A stretch of 45,551 nucleotides of DNA from Chitinophagaceae bacterium (GCA_016786785.1 JAEUVR010000186.1:1-45551), one strand, 5' to 3'. Counted from the first letter of the stretch, positions 34,837 to 44,283 are shown. Notes: generated by a model not told the origin, from the letters alone. Program-made: numbers and translations.

Positions 34837-37224
34837 ATGAAAAATAAATTGGATAATAGGAGTTCCCCCAATATGGGCGATACCGAAGTGAAAATATTAT
34901 GGAAATGCAAATCAGTCGCGTATATTATTTTAATCTTATTGCTTACTCCAGCATTTTCCTTATTTGCACAAACTAAAAAACGCATAGTAACGGAAATGTC
35001 CGCTGAAACGGCCTATCAGGATGGATTTGCATACGATGTCATGCATACGCCATCCCGCGATGGCATCCGTATTGTTGACCGGACGCTTTTTGAAAATGAC
35101 GCGGCTGGCGCAGGCGCGAGCGAAAAAGGCCCTTATATTGAGTCGATCCACGTGGGGACGCTCGCACGTAAACAATTTTACCTGGATGACGCCCGCGCTC
35201 AACGGGCCTATATCGTTTTGTATATGACGCAGCAATCCAACTCTTTTGGGAAGCCTGCTCCTTATTATCTTATTGTTAATGGAACGCGCATTCCTGGAAG
35301 CGCTCCATCATGGCTGCAACCGCAATGGCAATGGGTGGAGATACCGGTTTCTCTTCTAAGGAAAGGCTTGAACGAAGTAATTGTGGGATCCGATGCCCCT
35401 AAGGGCAAGGGCAATGATCTGTTGTTCGCCCGTGAAGACGAATACAATGACGGGGGCGGAAAGTTTACCTATGATGGCAACACGGCCATGACCAGCGCCA
35501 ACCAGGTTATTCTGGGTAGTGAGGAAACAGGAATACAATCAGCCCAGTCGCATAACTCATTCGCGTATTTCCGGCGTTCGAATGAAGAGATCCGGGCCAA
35601 ATTAAAACCTATTAACGTTGGCGCTAGCTCGGCGAAATCAGTAGATGGCGGCAAGACCTGGATCAAGGGCAAATTAGGGCCTCGCAACGAAGTTTCCGGG
35701 GAGTATGCCATTCGCCTGAGCCTGGATCGCTTCAAACCGGAAGGCGTTCTTGATTCTCCGCCAATAGATCTTTGGTCGGGTATGGAAGATCATCCTGTTA
35801 TTCGTCCGGTTTGCAAGGTAGAACAGCTCCGTATGGATGCATCTGCCTTTGTTCCGGAAGGAACCGAAGTTGTCTGGCAGGCGCGTATGGCCAATACCAA
35901 TGATATGTTGGACAATGAATGGGGATCATGGCAGACGCTGGGCAGTGGAGCCATTGCCTCCTTTCAACTTCCGGATAAGGGTATGCGTTACCTTCAGTGG
36001 AGGGCCTTTTTGAAAACGAAGGATCCGCTGCTTTCTCCGATCGTTAAAAATGTCAGCATTCATCGCCAATTGAGCTATGATCCGCCTCCATCGGCTACTT
36101 ACTATGCTACTGAAGCCATTAACCCCGTACATCGCTATTCTTCTTTTCGCATGTCCTATGAAAAGGCATCGGATAAAACATTACAATCGATTCGTGAAAG
36201 ACTGAAGATAGATTCCTTGATCAAAGATGCTCATGGAGATTTTGAGAAAATAAATCGGATACGCCATTTTGTATCAGGTCTTTGGTACCATTCATTTCCT
36301 ACGCCGGGATATCCGGAATGGAATGCGCATAAAGTGCTGGATCGTAATGAGCGGGTTGGCGCCGGCGGAATGTGTATTCAGTTCTCGATCGTATTTATGC
36401 AGGCCCTTCAGTCCTTAGGGTATAATGTGCGGCATATAAATATTCTCTCGCACGAATCCGTTGAGGTTTATGTAGATGAACTTGGGGCCTGGGCGCATAT
36501 TGATCCCGAGAGCGTCTATGATTCCTATGAATTCAATGCGAATACCGGTAAACCTCTTAACGTACTTGAACAGCACAAATGGTTTTTGAAAGAATTGGGC
36601 TTTTCTTCAGCTAATCCAATTGATTGGACCAACCCGGAGCCGTGGACAGTCTGGTCTTTGCCGGAGTCTAAGAACATAGAGCGCTTTCCTGTCCCAACCA
36701 GTTTCTCCACCTTTACCGATTATATAAATAATCCTAATCAGCCGCCTCCCCAGCATAAGCTGGCTGGGTTTATTCGGTTTATTCCTCGCAACAATTTTCT
36801 ATCGCGACCTGCTCCGCGACCCCTCAGTCATGGCGTGATCGCCTGGCCCTGGAACGGCTATATCAACTGGTATGACAGCGCAACCCCGAGAAGGCTGGAA
36901 TATGCCTTACATACGGATCGCCAGGCAGACCTATACCCCACCCTGAACAGGGTTGAGTATAGCGCTACTTATGGCAATACGGAAGGTCAGATAGATATCA
37001 GTATGATTACCGTAACGCCAAATTTTGAAACCTTTGAGATCAATATTGACGGACAGGGATGGCAGCCGTCTCCGGATAAATTTACATGGCAGTTGAGACC
37101 TTCGGCGTTAAATACGCTTAAGATGAGAGTGCGTAATTCTGGATCGGTGGCGTGCGAATCATCAGCTTTGGAGGTCTTCTGGCACTATCGCAAACCTTAT
37201 AAACCGCGAACGGTTAGCAAATAA
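34837..37224 (+). CDS. Secreted transglutaminase-fold protein, copy B
   Basis: Exported protein of 795 aa, collinear with and closely similar to the product of 12735-15122, with the same length. A hydrophobic export segment lies at about 28-45 (YIILILLLTPAFSLFAQ). The jelly-roll-like domain, the SVDGGKTWIKG segment and the transglutaminase-like core are kept. Cys513 lies in GAGGMCIQFS, His539 in SHESVEVYVDELGAW and Asp556 in HIDPESV, so the triad is intact. A conserved leader around the start codon is also shared with copy A. It is followed by nagA and nagB rather than by nagB alone. Function as for copy A: an amide-directed reaction is likely, but the substrate is unknown. Confidence 0.8.
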   Translation: MKNKLDNRSSPNMGDTEVKILWKCKSVAYIILILLLTPAFSLFAQTKKRIVTEMSAETAYQDGFAYDVMHTPSRDGIRIVDRTLFENDAAGAGASEKGPYIESIHVGTLARKQFYLDDARAQRAYIVLYMTQQSNSFGKPAPYYLIVNGTRIPGSAPSWLQPQWQWVEIPVSLLRKGLNEVIVGSDAPKGKGNDLLFAREDEYNDGGGKFTYDGNTAMTSANQVILGSEETGIQSAQSHNSFAYFRRSNEEIRAKLKPINVGASSAKSVDGGKTWIKGKLGPRNEVSGEYAIRLSLDRFKPEGVLDSPPIDLWSGMEDHPVIRPVCKVEQLRMDASAFVPEGTEVVWQARMANTNDMLDNEWGSWQTLGSGAIASFQLPDKGMRYLQWRAFLKTKDPLLSPIVKNVSIHRQLSYDPPPSATYYATEAINPVHRYSSFRMSYEKASDKTLQSIRERLKIDSLIKDAHGDFEKINRIRHFVSGLWYHSFPTPGYPEWNAHKVLDRNERVGAGGMCIQFSIVFMQALQSLGYNVRHINILSHESVEVYVDELGAWAHIDPESVYDSYEFNANTGKPLNVLEQHKWFLKELGFSSANPIDWTNPEPWTVWSLPESKNIERFPVPTSFSTFTDYINNPNQPPPQHKLAGFIRFIPRNNFLSRPAPRPLSHGVIAWPWNGYINWYDSATPRRLEYALHTDRQADLYPTLNRVEYSATYGNTEGQIDISMITVTPNFETFEINIDGQGWQPSPDKFTWQLRPSALNTLKMRVRNSGSVACESSALEVFWHYRKPYKPRTVSK

Positions 37225-37383
37225 ATCAGGGAATTCGTGATTCCATCTTTTGCGATGAATAGAATATTGAGGTAAGAACGCAGAAATGGGCTAATAGGTC
37301 CAGTATCACAATTTAAAATTTCAATGCCTTATCCCGGATTGATTTTTATGATCACAAATTTCACTGATTGATCTTAAACTCCG

Positions 37384-37423
37384 AAGCTTCCGGAATCAAG
37401 GGATAGCCTTATTCAGGAAGCTT
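37384..37423 (+). promoter_or_regulatory. Strong hairpin in the nagA leader
   Basis: AAGCTTCC (37384-37391) pairs with GGAAGCTT (37416-37423). After a G/A mismatch the stem continues with GAAT/ATTC and, past a bulged C, AAGG/CCTT, closing on the loop GATAG. It ends 22 bases before the nagA ATG and is not followed by a proper T run, so an attenuator, operator or RNA-stability role is more likely than a simple terminator. The rest of the spacer 37225-37383 shows nothing recognisable. Confidence 0.5.
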
Positions 37424-37445
37424 TAATAATGGAAAATGAACCGAT

Positions 37446-38636
37446 ATGGATGGGAAACTGAAAATAACCAACGGACAAATACTGACCCCTTTCAGGATCA
37501 TCCGAAACGGAACCATAGTGGTAACTGATAGTAAAATTACCGATGTAAGAGAAGGCGGGCTGGACTTGCCGGATGCTATAGAAATTGATGCAAAGGGGCA
37601 ATACATTTCTCCCGGCTTTATTGACATACATGTGCACGGCGGCGGCGGTTATGATTTTATGGATGCAACAGTCAAAGCCTTTTTAAACATTGCTGAGATT
37701 CATGCTAAACATGGAACTACTTCGATGTTGCCCACAACGCTTACTGCTGAAAAGGAGGATCTTTTTCTCACTTTGGATACTTACAAGCAAGCAAAAAAGG
37801 AGAATAGAAATGGATCGGAATTTCTGGGAATGCATCTTGAAGGCCCCTATTTTAATGTCAATCAAAGAGGAGCGCAAGACCCGAGGTATATCCGCAACCC
37901 CGATCCCGCGGAATACAAGGATATAATGAGGTATGGTTCCGATATTAAGAGATGGAGCGCAGCCCCGGAACTGCCGGGATCAATAGAATTTGCAAGGTAT
38001 TTAAGATCTAACGGGGTGTTGGTTGCATTGGGACACACAGATGCGACATATGATGAAGCGTTGATTGGCTATGAAAATGGTTTTACGTTAGCGACGCATT
38101 TTTACTCCTGTATGACGGGAGTTACGCGTAAGCAGGCCATGCGCTATGCCGGAACAATAGAAGCCGGATATCTATTGGAGGGGATGGACGTAGAAGTTAT
38201 TGGAGATGGCATTCATTGCCCTCCCCCATTATTAAAATTAATCTATAAAACAAAAGGAACAGATCGTATCGCTTTAATCACCGATGCTATGAGAGCCGCG
38301 GGTATGCCTGAAGGAGAAAGTATTCTTGGCAGTTTGCGCGACGGGTTAAAAGTGATCGTTGAGGATGGAGTTGCCAAGTTGCCCGATAGGAGTTCTTTTG
38401 CAGGCAGCGTGGCGACGGCTGATCGGTTGGTTAGAACTATGGTAAAGATGGCGGATATACCTTTACTGGATGCGGTAAAAATGGCTACGATGACGCCCGC
38501 GTCTATCTTAAATGTCTTTGATCGAAAGGGGTCCTTAATTCCCGGAAAGGATGCTGATATAGTTATTTTTAACGATGACATACAAATTCAGATGACCATG
38601 GTAAATGGTAGGATAATCTATAAAAGAGAAGGTTAG
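37446..38636 (+). CDS. nagA: N-acetylglucosamine-6-phosphate deacetylase
   Basis: Cytoplasmic amidohydrolase of 396 aa that removes acetate from GlcNAc-6-phosphate. Metal and catalytic residues are visible: His62 and His64 in DIHVHGGG, Glu132 in HLEGPYF, His197 in GHTDATYDE, His218 in THFYSCMTG, His257 in GDGIHCPP and Asp280 in LITDAM. The C-terminus has TPASILNVFDRKGSLIPGKDADIVIF, common to this family. The product, glucosamine-6-phosphate, is the substrate of classical NagB, whose homologue is encoded 27 bases downstream. The pair shows that the locus handles an N-acetylated amino sugar, although the exact epimer is not certain. Confidence 0.92.
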   Translation: MDGKLKITNGQILTPFRIIRNGTIVVTDSKITDVREGGLDLPDAIEIDAKGQYISPGFIDIHVHGGGGYDFMDATVKAFLNIAEIHAKHGTTSMLPTTLTAEKEDLFLTLDTYKQAKKENRNGSEFLGMHLEGPYFNVNQRGAQDPRYIRNPDPAEYKDIMRYGSDIKRWSAAPELPGSIEFARYLRSNGVLVALGHTDATYDEALIGYENGFTLATHFYSCMTGVTRKQAMRYAGTIEAGYLLEGMDVEVIGDGIHCPPPLLKLIYKTKGTDRIALITDAMRAAGMPEGESILGSLRDGLKVIVEDGVAKLPDRSSFAGSVATADRLVRTMVKMADIPLLDAVKMATMTPASILNVFDRKGSLIPGKDADIVIFNDDIQIQMTMVNGRIIYKREG

Positions 38637-38663
38637 TTGAGTAATATCTAAAAAGGAAAAATT

Positions 38664-39431
38664 ATGCGAGAACTTAAAAAGGGAAATCTGGCGGTTTGGA
38701 TATTTGAAACCAGGGCGGCTATGGGCGCCGCTGCAGCCGCTATTGCAGCGTATAAAATTGCTGAATTACTGGAGCAGAAGGAGTTCATAAATATTGTTTT
38801 TGCAGCAGCCCCTTCTCAAAATGAGTTTTTAGCTAGCCTGTTGGAAAAAGAGGTCGATTGGAAAAGGGTAAACGCCTTTCATATGGATGAATATGTAGGC
38901 CTGAATAGCGAAGCGCCACAGTTGTTTGGTAATTTTTTAAAGGAAAGATTTTTTGGAAAAGTAGAGCTTGGGAATACTTTTTATCTGAATGGCAGCGCGC
39001 TCGATCTTGACCAGGAATGTAAAAGATATACTGAATTGTTAGAGAAATATCCGACCGATATTGTATTTCTGGGAATAGGCGAAAATACGCATGTAGCTTT
39101 CAATGACCCGCATGTGGCTGATTTTAATGACCCGTTAACCGTAAAGATCGTAGACCTGGATGAAAAGAACAGGCGGCAGCAGGTAGATCCCGACGATCCC
39201 TCCTGCTTTAACCATATCGAGGAAGTTCCTACCCATGCCATCACGCTGACCGTGCCTGCGCTTTTTAAAGCAGACCATGCTTATGCGATCGCGCCCGGCG
39301 AGAGGAAAGCAGACGCCATCTATCATACCCTGAACGAAGAGATCCAGGAGAACTATCCTTCCACCATTTTCAGAAAACACTCCAACGCCGTTTTATTTAT
39401 AGATGAAAAAAGCGCGGCAAGATTAGCCTGA
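38664..39431 (+). CDS. nagB: NagB-like amino-sugar-6-phosphate deaminase, copy B
   Basis: Cytoplasmic enzyme of 255 aa, closely similar to the product of 15312-16079, with exact DNA identity over 47 bases at 39039-39085. Asp75 in HMDEYVGL and His143 in GIGENTHVAFNDP are kept; as in copy A, Asn141 and Asp148 replace the Asp and Glu of E. coli NagB. It directly follows nagA, the normal order for GlcNAc use, so deamination of glucosamine-6-phosphate to fructose-6-phosphate is the simplest reading. An isomerase or deaminase for galactosamine-6-phosphate is an alternative. Confidence 0.85.
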   Translation: MRELKKGNLAVWIFETRAAMGAAAAAIAAYKIAELLEQKEFINIVFAAAPSQNEFLASLLEKEVDWKRVNAFHMDEYVGLNSEAPQLFGNFLKERFFGKVELGNTFYLNGSALDLDQECKRYTELLEKYPTDIVFLGIGENTHVAFNDPHVADFNDPLTVKIVDLDEKNRRQQVDPDDPSCFNHIEEVPTHAITLTVPALFKADHAYAIAPGERKADAIYHTLNEEIQENYPSTIFRKHSNAVLFIDEKSAARLA

Positions 39432-39537
39432 TTTCATAAAATATGGAAACTGAAAAGAGCATTATCCCCAAAATAATCACAAAAAATATTTATATGAGTA
39501 AGAACGTCACAGTAGTTCAGATGGGATCTTTCTTATA

Positions 39538-39636
39538 GGATTATTTTCTATTGGCGCAGGCGCAACCTTATTGCAAACGGCCGCCAACCCTTATGTCACT
39601 ATTTTGGGTCCGAAAGAAATGGTCTTTTTCAAATAA
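39538..39636 (+). pseudogene. Remnant of a sugar MFS permease (FucP/NagP-like)
   Basis: The frame reads GLFSIGAGATLLQTAANPYV and then TILGPKEMVFFK before TAA. LQTAANPYVTILGP is a hallmark of FucP/NagP-type sugar:proton symporters of Bacteroidota, where it lies within a protein of over 400 residues. Only this piece remains, with no transporter sequence before or after it. A short ATG frame at 39494 (MSKNVTVVQMGSFL) may be the old N-terminus after an internal deletion. The place directly behind nagA-nagB suggests a lost GlcNAc permease. Confidence 0.8.
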
Positions 39637-39699
39637 ATAATTTGTCGAAGGAATGAGATAATATTTTAGGTTCGGCATATAAAAATATTAAGAAGTATT

Positions 39700-40524
39700 A
39701 TGAAAGAGTACAGCAGTCATTCGCTTAAGGATAAAGTGATCGTGGTAACGGGAGGAACAGGGGTATTAGGAAATTCCTTTGTCAATGCGATAGCGGAGGC
39801 GGGAGGCGCGGTATGTATATTGGGCAGAAATGAACAGACGGGTATAGAGCGTTCGGAAAAGATCATTAGCTCTGGCGGCAAAGCTATGGCCTTGAAAGCC
39901 GATGTGCTTGATGTGGATCAGTTGAAAGAAGCGCGTAGGGAAATATTACATGAATTTGGAAAGATAGATGGGCTGGTAAATGCAGCCGGCGGCATACAAC
40001 CTCAAGGAGTATTAATGCCTGGACAGGACATTTTTGAAATGAATATTGAGGAAATGCGACGCAACACAGACCTCAACCTCTGGGGTACAATAATACCTAC
40101 CCAGGTATTTGGAAAAGCGATAGCCGATACTTCAGACAACGGAAGTATTGTAAATATTTCTTCCATGAATTCCAAAAGAGCGATCACAAGAGTATTGGGA
40201 TATAACCTTGGCAAGGCTGGCGTGGATTGTTTTACTCAATGGTATGCCGTGGAACTTGCAAACCGCTATGGCGATTCCATACGTATGAATGCGCTGGCGC
40301 CGGGTTTTTTTCTCACCGAACAAAACCGAAGATTGCTGGTCAATGAGGATGGCAGTTATACCCAAAGAGGGCAGCTTATTATTAACCAAACCCCTTTTAA
40401 ACGTTTCGGCGAACCGGATGAACTGAAAGGAGCGCTTACATGGCTATTAAGCGACCAGTCCCGTTTTGTCACAGGAGCTATGATCTGCGTTGACGGAGGC
40501 TTTTCAGCATTTGGCGGGGTGTAG
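39700..40524 (+). CDS. SDR oxidoreductase, D-mannonate oxidoreductase-like
   Basis: Cytoplasmic short-chain dehydrogenase of 274 aa. The nucleotide motif TGGTGVLG (17-24), NAAGG, Ser154/Ser155 in VNISSM and the catalytic Tyr168 and Lys172 in GYNLGKAG are present. The C-terminal stretch RMNALAPGFFLTEQNRRLL and the end VDGGFSAFGGV are typical of the SDR group usually annotated as D-mannonate oxidoreductase (fructuronate reductase) in Bacteroidota. This would turn D-fructuronate into D-mannonate in hexuronate breakdown, matching the lyases. The substrate is inferred from resemblance. Confidence 0.75.
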   Translation: MKEYSSHSLKDKVIVVTGGTGVLGNSFVNAIAEAGGAVCILGRNEQTGIERSEKIISSGGKAMALKADVLDVDQLKEARREILHEFGKIDGLVNAAGGIQPQGVLMPGQDIFEMNIEEMRRNTDLNLWGTIIPTQVFGKAIADTSDNGSIVNISSMNSKRAITRVLGYNLGKAGVDCFTQWYAVELANRYGDSIRMNALAPGFFLTEQNRRLLVNEDGSYTQRGQLIINQTPFKRFGEPDELKGALTWLLSDQSRFVTGAMICVDGGFSAFGGV

Positions 40525-40590
40525 AGGAAAAGATTACAAGTAGCTTTGTTGGGATTTGCCTTTTTATGAAGGTTTAAATCAATATTAATA

Positions 40591-41718
40591 ATGAGAAAAT
40601 TGAATGGTGTGAACAACGAAAGACAAAGAAACAATTGTAACTTAACGTTCAATATGAATGAGAACCTCATGGATCATAAAACGCCTAATACTTCATTATA
40701 CAATATTCCTTTTACAGCGTCTTCCTTTAATGGCATGCCGTTCAGGTCGCTGGGAAAGTCCGGGCTATCTGTTTCAAATATGGGACTGGGCGCCTGGAAA
40801 TTTGGCTATCCGCATACGGGAGACGGCTCGAGAGTAGACGAAGAAACGGCATTTGATATATTTGACAGGGCGATCGACCTTGGCGTTGTTTTCTGGGATA
40901 CGGCTAACCGCTATAACAATGCCTCTGGCAACTCCGAACGTATCATAGGCAAGTGGTTCACGCAAAATCCTTCACAAAGAAGAAATGTGGTATTGGCGAC
41001 CAAAATGTATGGTTGCATGGACGGTCTCACGCCCAATCACTGTGGGCTTTCCAGGGGTAATATTTTAGATTCGGTATATGCCAGTCTTGACCGCCTGGAC
41101 ACGGATCATATCGACCTGTTGTATTTTCATTCTTTTGACGCAAAAGTAAATATCGAAGAAAGCCTGGTTGCCATTGAAGACCTGGTACGGCAGGATTGTA
41201 TCCGTTATTTTGGGGTATCTAATTTTAGCGTTGGCAATCTTGAAGCTTTTAACCAGGCGCAATCGGGCATGTCGGTACGCAATAAAATAGTAGCGGTACA
41301 AAATAAATATGACCTGCTCAGTGGAGAGGCGGAAGATTATAAGGGCGTGTTGGAGTACGCGTCTCAAAAAGACGTTTCGTTTATAGCCTGGAGCCCGTTG
41401 GCAAAGGGGTTGCTTACAGAAAGATACCTGGATATATCTAAAGTAGGAAGCGGAGACAGATTATTCGATGAGAAAATACTTGAAGAAATCCGCAACGAAT
41501 CTCATATTCGATTATTACAAACGCTCGCAAAACTTGCTCTTCAATCGGGTTGTACCATAAGCCAACTCGTACTTGCCTATATGCTCGGCATGCCCGGCAT
41601 GGGCCCTGTGATCCCCTCCTCTTCCTCTGTGGCGCAGCTTGAATCCAATGCCGCCGCCGCAAAACTTGTATTGAGCGAGGAGCAGAAAGAAACGATACGA
41701 GAGATCGTGAAAATATAG
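40591..41718 (+). CDS. Aldo/keto reductase
   Basis: NADPH-dependent oxidoreductase of up to 375 aa with a TIM barrel. All four catalytic residues are visible, numbered from the first ATG: Asp103 and Tyr108 in FWDTANRYNN, Lys138 in ATKMYG, and His180 in LLYFHSF. VSNFSV and AWSPLAKGLL are further family marks. The domain starts only at FRSLGKSGLSVSNMGLG (about residue 51), and ATGs at 40654 and 40669 are possible true starts. The gene follows the SDR gene by 66 bases and may share its transcript. It converges with the symporter gene. The substrate is unknown; a sugar or uronic-acid aldehyde is plausible. Confidence 0.85.
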   Translation: MRKLNGVNNERQRNNCNLTFNMNENLMDHKTPNTSLYNIPFTASSFNGMPFRSLGKSGLSVSNMGLGAWKFGYPHTGDGSRVDEETAFDIFDRAIDLGVVFWDTANRYNNASGNSERIIGKWFTQNPSQRRNVVLATKMYGCMDGLTPNHCGLSRGNILDSVYASLDRLDTDHIDLLYFHSFDAKVNIEESLVAIEDLVRQDCIRYFGVSNFSVGNLEAFNQAQSGMSVRNKIVAVQNKYDLLSGEAEDYKGVLEYASQKDVSFIAWSPLAKGLLTERYLDISKVGSGDRLFDEKILEEIRNESHIRLLQTLAKLALQSGCTISQLVLAYMLGMPGMGPVIPSSSSVAQLESNAAAAKLVLSEEQKETIREIVKI

Positions 41719-41853
41719 AGGGCGCCCAATCTGTAGTTGCCTCGTCTAAAAACGAGAGAATAAAAGCCTGTTACATCATGGAATCGGCAATACGGGAATA
41801 TCCAATGAAAATGGAATTTTCTTGCCAAAGATGTTAATGATGCGTGACGCGCC

Positions 41854-43458
41854 CTACCAAAATCGCCAATAAATATAGCACCAGGCAAGCGCATATAAAG
41901 CGAACCATAGCTTAATTTGTTTCCACCATGGCCTCTGTCCGGATTTATCATCCATGTTTTGCACCCATGACCATTTCCATAAAAAACTGTCTATACTTGC
42001 CAATGCCTGGGGAGCCGTGCGTAATGAAACGATGACTATTAGCGCCATTGTCAATACCTGCGCAATTGCGCCGGCATATAACCAATGCAATTTTATATCG
42101 GCTGCTAATAAAAATGCGCCTATTGCGATTTGAATGATAACCCCTCCTATTAAACCGGCAACCGCTCCTGCATAATTAGCGCGTTTCCAGAATATGCCCA
42201 TCAGCAATACGGAGATAAATGGCGTAGCTATATACGTAACGCCCGTTTGAAAATATTTAAACAATCCAACGCTGCCTACAAGAGGCGCCACAAGAGAAGA
42301 GATGACCAAAGCCGCGCCTCCTGATATCTGTCCTGCAATAATTAATTTTTTGTCAACGGCATCTTTATTTATAAATTTTTTATACACGTCCAATGAAAAA
42401 ATAGTGGCGATTGAATTAGATAAGGAGCTTACGCTGGCCATCACTGCCGCAAAAAAACCGGCCAATATAATTCCTTTTAACCCCGAGGGCGCAAAAAGCT
42501 GGAGCGCTAACGGGAATGCCCTGTCCTGGTTATCCGGTAATAAAGAGGGGTCTTTATGCATTACATCTAACCAATGGTAAAGGATGAGGCCAACCAAACA
42601 GGTTACCAATGGGCGAACGATATTTATAAACCCCGAAAATATTAGTCCCATTACGCCATCCCACCTGCTTCGGGCCGAAAGTATGCGTTGTATCATTACC
42701 TGGTTAGAAGATTGATAAAATAAGAATACGCCAAATGTGGCTAATATCAATCCGGCAAATGGCGCTTCGGGATCGGATGGAGGTTTATATAGATGAAAAC
42801 GTTCGGGCGCCGCTTCGACCATGGCGTCCCACCCTCCGGGAATATGACTTAGGGCGACAAAATAAAATATTACGCCGCCCCCAATGAGCATTATACATTG
42901 AATAGCATCCGTCCACATAACGGAGCTTAACCCCCCGGCAAGCGTATAACTGGCAGTAATAAGTATAATGCCCGCCATTACATACCCCTGGTTCCACCCG
43001 GTTAGCTCGCTTAATGTAAGACTGCCGCCATAAATAACGGGCGGGAGAAAAACAAATATGTATCCTATTAAAATAACAAAACTGTAAATAGCGCCGCATG
43101 CAGGCCCGAAACGTTTATTCAGCAATTCGGGAACAGTCATTATCTTATTGCGCAGATACAGGGGAATAAAGAAAATCATTGTCAGTAAATAGGTAGGCAA
43201 CGCCCACCATTCCCAGTTTGCAATGCCAAGTCCGCCTTTATAGGCGGCGCCGATTGTTCCTACAATCTGTTCGCTGGAAATAGAGGTAGATACAAACGCG
43301 GCGCCGATCAGGTACCAGGGCATATTGCCTGATGCCAAAAAATACCCTTCGGCAGTTCTTTTAACCTTTCGCGCCGCTAAAAAACCAATGATCACCACCA
43401 GGAGAATTTCAGCGACGATAATAAGAATGTCAATTGTTGAGAGATGAAAATTGTCCAT
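41854..43458 (-). CDS. Sodium:solute symporter (SSS family)
   Basis: Inner-membrane transporter of 534 aa with about 13 membrane segments. It starts outside with NFHLSTIDILIIVAEILLVV. Family marks are FLASGNMPWYLIGAAFVST with SSEQIVGT, the YTLAGGLSSVMWTDAIQ stretch, and MASVSSLSNSIATIFSLDVY, which holds sodium-site residues. The nearest described relatives carry sugars or sialic acid. It is the last gene of a four-gene minus-strand operon with DUF4380-like, PIG-L and RraA-like genes. It may supply the uptake lost with the MFS remnant at 39538. The substrate is not known. Confidence 0.9.
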   Translation of the reverse strand: MDNFHLSTIDILIIVAEILLVVIIGFLAARKVKRTAEGYFLASGNMPWYLIGAAFVSTSISSEQIVGTIGAAYKGGLGIANWEWWALPTYLLTMIFFIPLYLRNKIMTVPELLNKRFGPACGAIYSFVILIGYIFVFLPPVIYGGSLTLSELTGWNQGYVMAGIILITASYTLAGGLSSVMWTDAIQCIMLIGGGVIFYFVALSHIPGGWDAMVEAAPERFHLYKPPSDPEAPFAGLILATFGVFLFYQSSNQVMIQRILSARSRWDGVMGLIFSGFINIVRPLVTCLVGLILYHWLDVMHKDPSLLPDNQDRAFPLALQLFAPSGLKGIILAGFFAAVMASVSSLSNSIATIFSLDVYKKFINKDAVDKKLIIAGQISGGAALVISSLVAPLVGSVGLFKYFQTGVTYIATPFISVLLMGIFWKRANYAGAVAGLIGGVIIQIAIGAFLLAADIKLHWLYAGAIAQVLTMALIVIVSLRTAPQALASIDSFLWKWSWVQNMDDKSGQRPWWKQIKLWFALYALAWCYIYWRFW

Positions 43459-43503
43459 GATGATGATGCTTCAATTAATGATTATATTATTTCTCTCCCT
43501 GCG

Positions 43504-44283
43504 CTATGCCGGTTTAAAGCGCCAGCGCTGTCTGTGCGAGGCGGAATCTCCGGCATTTACCACAAGTTTTTCACTAAGCGTTTCCAATTCCGCCCAATAA
43601 GCGCAAACAAATATTTCCACGTTAGAATGATTATCAACACAATATTCCTGCGTTGATGCATCCGGGCTACTGATAATAAATACTCCCTGTCGCGTAATAG
43701 CCCTAAGTTCAGGAGCGGCGCTATACCAACCCGCTTTCGCCCTGAAATTTCCATTCTCCACGCTTACAATACCATTGGCCAGCCGCCATTTGGATCCATC
43801 TGTGCCAGGCCAGAAATTAATCTGTTTTGTATCACAAGCGCCGGTCAATACATGCGTACGTGGAACGCAGGCGATGGCCCATAGGGCTCCGGTCCAATCA
43901 GTTTCTCCATTATTTGCAAGAACATGATCAATATAAAACCCTCCTTCTGATGATTCGCTGATTACCAGGGAAAGCGTCAAACCATCCGGCCGCTGTTTTG
44001 CGGATATGTATAATGTTGAGTCTTCAAATTTAATTTCGCATTGCTCATTGTCGGGATAATAGCTATCCTCATTTTCAGGCGCAATGGTAAACCTGTGTCC
44101 GCCGTATAAACGCCAATCAGCTACCCCAAACCCTGTATGGTCTTCATACAGGATATTTTCTCCTCCGTTAAAACTGAATGAAAGAATTCTCGGGCCTGCC
44201 GATATGCCTATTATCAATTCATTTTCGCCAATGACGCATTTTACCGCATCCCAGCCTTTCCATTTTTCAAAGCTTACATTCAT
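43504..44283 (-). CDS. DUF4380-like, mutarotase-fold protein
   Basis: Protein of 259 aa without a signal peptide. LIIGISAGPRILSFSFNGGENILYE and DWRLYGGHRFTIAPE resemble DUF4380, a galactose-mutarotase-like beta-sandwich family that often lies in carbohydrate gene clusters. The frame is open from 44352, but ATG 44283 overlaps the stop of the PIG-L gene as ATGA, the usual sign of translational coupling, so I chose it. A role in sugar epimer or anomer handling is inferred from the fold only. Confidence 0.7.
   Translation of the reverse strand: MNVSFEKWKGWDAVKCVIGENELIIGISAGPRILSFSFNGGENILYEDHTGFGVADWRLYGGHRFTIAPENEDSYYPDNEQCEIKFEDSTLYISAKQRPDGLTLSLVISESSEGGFYIDHVLANNGETDWTGALWAIACVPRTHVLTGACDTKQINFWPGTDGSKWRLANGIVSVENGNFRAKAGWYSAAPELRAITRQGVFIISSPDASTQEYCVDNHSNVEIFVCAYWAELETLSEKLVVNAGDSASHRQRWRFKPA

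Noticed and set aside
41741-41756. CTCGT/ACGAG hairpin between the convergent aldo/keto reductase and symporter genes
   Set aside because: Only five pairs and no T run on the plus strand; could be a weak two-way terminator but not supportable.
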